Of a DNA stretch of 64,000 nucleotides, positions 62,084 through 64,000 are shown piece after piece. A program made the translations under genes and the position numbers. Where the stretch lies: positions 1,736,001 through 1,800,000 of the forward strand of contig NZ_CP031417.1 in assembly GCF_003367395.1 (NCBI RefSeq), given 5' to 3'. The DNA is from Pseudolabrys taiwanensis. GTDB taxonomy: Bacteria; Pseudomonadota; Alphaproteobacteria; Rhizobiales; Xanthobacteraceae. The notes under the pieces were generated by a model. That model was not told the origin of the DNA and searched no databases. It saw only the letters and a program-made list of their open reading frames with translations. The first letter of the stretch is position 1, and each line of letters begins with the position of its first letter.

Positions 62084-62586
62084 CCGTCCGCCCTCTCCTG
62101 CGCTTTCCCGATCCGCGCCTGAAGCAGCGCGCCGAACCCGTGACCGCGTTCGACGCCGCGTTGCGCGCGCTCGCCGCGGATATGCTCGACACGCTGCGGG
62201 CCGCCCCCGGCATCGGCATCACCGCGCCGCACATCGGCATGCCGCTGCGCGTGGTGGTGCTCGATCTTGGCGGCGGCGAGGCGCCGCGCACCTATGTCAA
62301 TCCAAGCATCGCCTTCGCGGCACCGGAAAAGATCGTGCATCAGGAAGGCAGCATCTCCATGCCGGGCGTCACCGAGGACGTCGAGCGGCATGCGCGCGTC
62401 CGCGTCACCTACCAAGACCTCGACGGTGAAACACAAAGCGAGGACGCCAGCGGGCTGCGCGCCGTATGCCATCAGCACGAGATCGATCAGCTCGACGGCA
62501 TATTCTGGATCCAGCGGCTTTCGCGCCTCAAGCGCGACAGGCTCATCAAGCGGTTCGAGAAGATCGGTCGTGTTCACGCCGGATAA
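62080..62586 (+). CDS. Peptide deformylase-like protein with altered metal site
   Basis: A 168-residue protein of the polypeptide deformylase fold. Three canonical motifs are recognisable but altered: motif 1 GIGITAPH (44-51) has His for Gln; motif 2 EGSISM (89-94) has Ser91 for the metal-binding Cys; motif 3 QHEIDQ keeps His133 and Glu134 but has Gln137 for the second metal His. A catalytic metal site is therefore unlikely. The canonical deformylase gene would lie elsewhere. The frame starts in the four-base overlap ATGA with the MmyB regulator, and a GST gene follows, so it belongs to a regulated operon. Confidence 0.85.
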   Translation: MTVRPLLRFPDPRLKQRAEPVTAFDAALRALAADMLDTLRAAPGIGITAPHIGMPLRVVVLDLGGGEAPRTYVNPSIAFAAPEKIVHQEGSISMPGVTEDVERHARVRVTYQDLDGETQSEDASGLRAVCHQHEIDQLDGIFWIQRLSRLKRDRLIKRFEKIGRVHAG

Positions 62587-62620
62587 GCGTGCCGCGCGGC
62601 TCATGTCGGGAGAATGCACA

Positions 62621-63262
62621 ATGACCATCACCATCACCGCCTTCGAGCGCTCGCCCGATGGCGGCCGGGGATTGGCGCGCGATACGCGCGTTCGTTGGGC
62701 CCTGGAAGAAGCCGGCCAACCCTATCAGGTTCGCCTTGTGTCATTCCAAGCGATGAAGGAGCCCGCCCATCTGGCGCTTCATCCATTCGGACAGATTCCA
62801 ACTTACGAGGAAGGCGATCTTGTCCTCTTCGAGACGGGATCGATCGTCCTGCACATCGCCCAACACTATCCGGGACTGTTGCCCGACGATGCCAACGCGC
62901 GGGCGCGCGCCATCATGTGGATGTTCGCCGCGCTCAACACGGTGGAACCGCCGATCCTCGAATTGACAACCGCCAAAATCCACGAGGGCGACAGGCCGTG
63001 GACGCAGGCGCGCCTGCCTTTAGTCGAAGAGCGCATCCGCGCCCGGCTGGCACAACTGTCCCGCCATTTGGGAGACGCCGCGTGGCTCGACAGCGCATTC
63101 AGCGCGGGCGACCTGATGATGGTTTCGGTGCTGCTCCGATTGAAGTCATCCGGCATTCTGGATGAATTTCCGAACTTGGCCGCCTATGTCTCCCGCGGCG
63201 AAGCGCGGCCCGCCTATAAGCGCGCCTTCGCGGCTCAACTGGCGATCAACAAGCGTGATTGA
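62621..63262 (+). CDS. Glutathione S-transferase family protein
   Basis: A 213-residue GST: TITAFERSPDGGRGLARDTR, then the thioredoxin-like core with FGQIPTYEEGDLVLFETGSI and a helical domain ending AWLDSAFSAGDLMMVSVLLR. The N-terminal region lacks an obvious active-site Cys or Ser at the usual position, and RDTRVRWALEEAG takes its place. GGGAGAA lies six bases before the ATG, 34 bases after the PDF-like stop, so it is the third gene of that operon. Its last 17 bases overlap the 3' end of the convergent ogt gene. Confidence 0.88.
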   Translation: MTITITAFERSPDGGRGLARDTRVRWALEEAGQPYQVRLVSFQAMKEPAHLALHPFGQIPTYEEGDLVLFETGSIVLHIAQHYPGLLPDDANARARAIMWMFAALNTVEPPILELTTAKIHEGDRPWTQARLPLVEERIRARLAQLSRHLGDAAWLDSAFSAGDLMMVSVLLRLKSSGILDEFPNLAAYVSRGEARPAYKRAFAAQLAINKRD

Positions 63263-63764
63263 GCGCCGTCCCGCGCGCCGAGGTGTTACCCGCCTCCAAC
63301 GCGAGCAGATATCGCTTCGCGTCCAGCCCGCCGGCAAAACCCGTGAGCGCACCGTCGGCGCCAATGGCGCGGTGACACGGCACAATGATCGAGAGCGGAT
63401 TGCGCCCATTGGCGGCGCCGACCGCACGCGAGGCCTTCGGATTGCCGAGTTGGCGCGCCAGCGCGCCGTAGCTGCGCGTCTCGCCATAGGGAATCGTCAG
63501 CAAGGCGGCCCATGCTTTCTTCTGGAACGGCGTCCCTGTCGCATCGAGCGGCACACTGAACGACGCGAGCTTGCCAGCGAAATATTCGCTGAGCTCACGT
63601 TCGGCTTGGATTAGAACCGGATGCTCGGGCGCGGCGACGAGATCGCCGACGCGCACGCGCTTGGGATCGTCGTTCTGCCACAGCACGGCGGACAAACCGG
63701 CCTCGTTCGCAATCAGCGTCAGTGCGCCGACCGGCGAGTCCATCGTCTTGGTGAACTGCGTCAT
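63246..63764 (-). CDS. ogt: Methylated-DNA--protein-cysteine methyltransferase
   Basis: A 172-residue O6-alkylguanine-DNA alkyltransferase: it transfers the alkyl group to Cys130 in IIVPCHRAIG, preceded by NPLS and followed by the GFAGGLDAKRYLLALE loop. The helix-turn-helix ETRSYGALARQLGNPKASRAV is also standard. The ATG is used, seven bases after AGGAGA; a GTG six bases upstream sits right on that site. It overlaps the GST gene by 17 bases at its 3' end. Confidence 0.94.
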   Translation of the reverse strand: MTQFTKTMDSPVGALTLIANEAGLSAVLWQNDDPKRVRVGDLVAAPEHPVLIQAERELSEYFAGKLASFSVPLDATGTPFQKKAWAALLTIPYGETRSYGALARQLGNPKASRAVGAANGRNPLSIIVPCHRAIGADGALTGFAGGLDAKRYLLALEAGNTSARGTALNHAC

Positions 63765-63770
63765 AGCCAC

Positions 63771-64000
63771 TCTCCTTTACGGAGCATGGATAACCGCGCG
63801 GCGCACGGATCGCGACCCGATTCCTGAACCGTTTTACACGTGCTAGCGACGGCCGGCTGCCAAGCGGCGTGCCACGGCAGGCGCCGCGCAGGCCGACGAC
63901 GTAGTCGTAGGTGCGGAAATTGCCCATCACGATGCGCTCGCGGAGAAACACGCGGTGATCGTCGGTCATGACTTCGGCGCATCCGTCGCACGCAGTGCAG
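63771..64000 (-). other. Possible partial coding region at window edge
   Basis: On the minus strand the frame entering from the right edge reads CTACDGCAEVMTDDHRVFLR, with a CxxCxxC cluster and continuing YDYVVGLRGACRGTPLGS. It looks protein-like to about 63845, then runs on without a stop into the ogt gene on the same strand. A second frame ends ALRATDAPKS at 63966, where its TGA overlaps the ATG of MTDDHR. Either could be the true end of a gene lying beyond the edge; I cannot choose. The 80 bases before ogt show nothing else. Confidence 0.3.

Overview
This window is a high-GC chromosomal segment of an alphaproteobacterium, most likely order Hyphomicrobiales near the Bradyrhizobium/Pseudolabrys group. 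The evidence is the gene order fabD-fabG-acpP-fabF-mltG, the block rpsF-rpsR-DUF2232-rplI followed by cfa and dnaB, the neighbours radA-cvpA-purF, two orphan Bug-type solute receptors, an SOS box of the alphaproteobacterial direct-repeat form (GTTC-N7-GTTC), and palindromic intergenic repeats of the kind common in Bradyrhizobium. No rRNA, tRNA, CRISPR array, integrase, transposase or prophage was seen. Species-level placement is inference.

Layout. 1-5.5 kb (minus): fatty acid synthesis genes and the murein transglycosylase mltG. 5.2-8.3 kb (plus): a small conserved gene, then the S6/S18/L9 ribosomal protein operon with a structured leader and an embedded membrane protein gene. 8.3-12.3 kb: a 25-residue membrane peptide, a c-type cytochrome, cfa and dnaB. 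12.3-16.2 kb: fumarylacetoacetase, TetR and cyclase genes facing a divergent Bug receptor. 16.4-19 kb: alr, then a DUF2239/SnoaL operon behind a strong repressible promoter. 19-25 kb: radA, cvpA, purF, an SDR, a collagen-like lipoprotein and an MFS exporter. 26-31.8 kb: a DUF6065-like protein, a poly-histidine secreted protein, der with its lipoprotein and TPR partners, panB and nnrU. 31.8-36 kb: LysR facing an FAD oxidoreductase, a Bug receptor and a cysteine hydrolase. 36-39.5 kb: a small membrane protein, a secreted Ntn amidase and prfC. 39.6-42.6 kb: a three-gene histidine kinase/receiver cluster. 42.6-49 kb: dctA, a tandem UspA protein, a YeiH transporter with its LysR regulator, an ArsC-like reductase and a Tat-exported amidohydrolase. 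49.3-64 kb: an accessory region of small regulator-enzyme pairs (TetR/SDR, HTH/DUF899, ArsR/SRPBCC, AraC/SDR, HTH/deformylase-like/GST) and ogt.

The first half is mostly conserved housekeeping genes. The second half is regulatory and catabolic and changes theme every few kilobases. The points most worth a second look are: the near-consensus promoter of the DUF2239 operon, which carries two palindromic operators and appears to start transcription on the start codon; a peptide deformylase homologue that has lost two of its three metal ligands and is coupled to an HTH regulator and a GST; the SOS box on radA; the DUF899 regulatory island; and two orphan Bug-receptor catabolic clusters.
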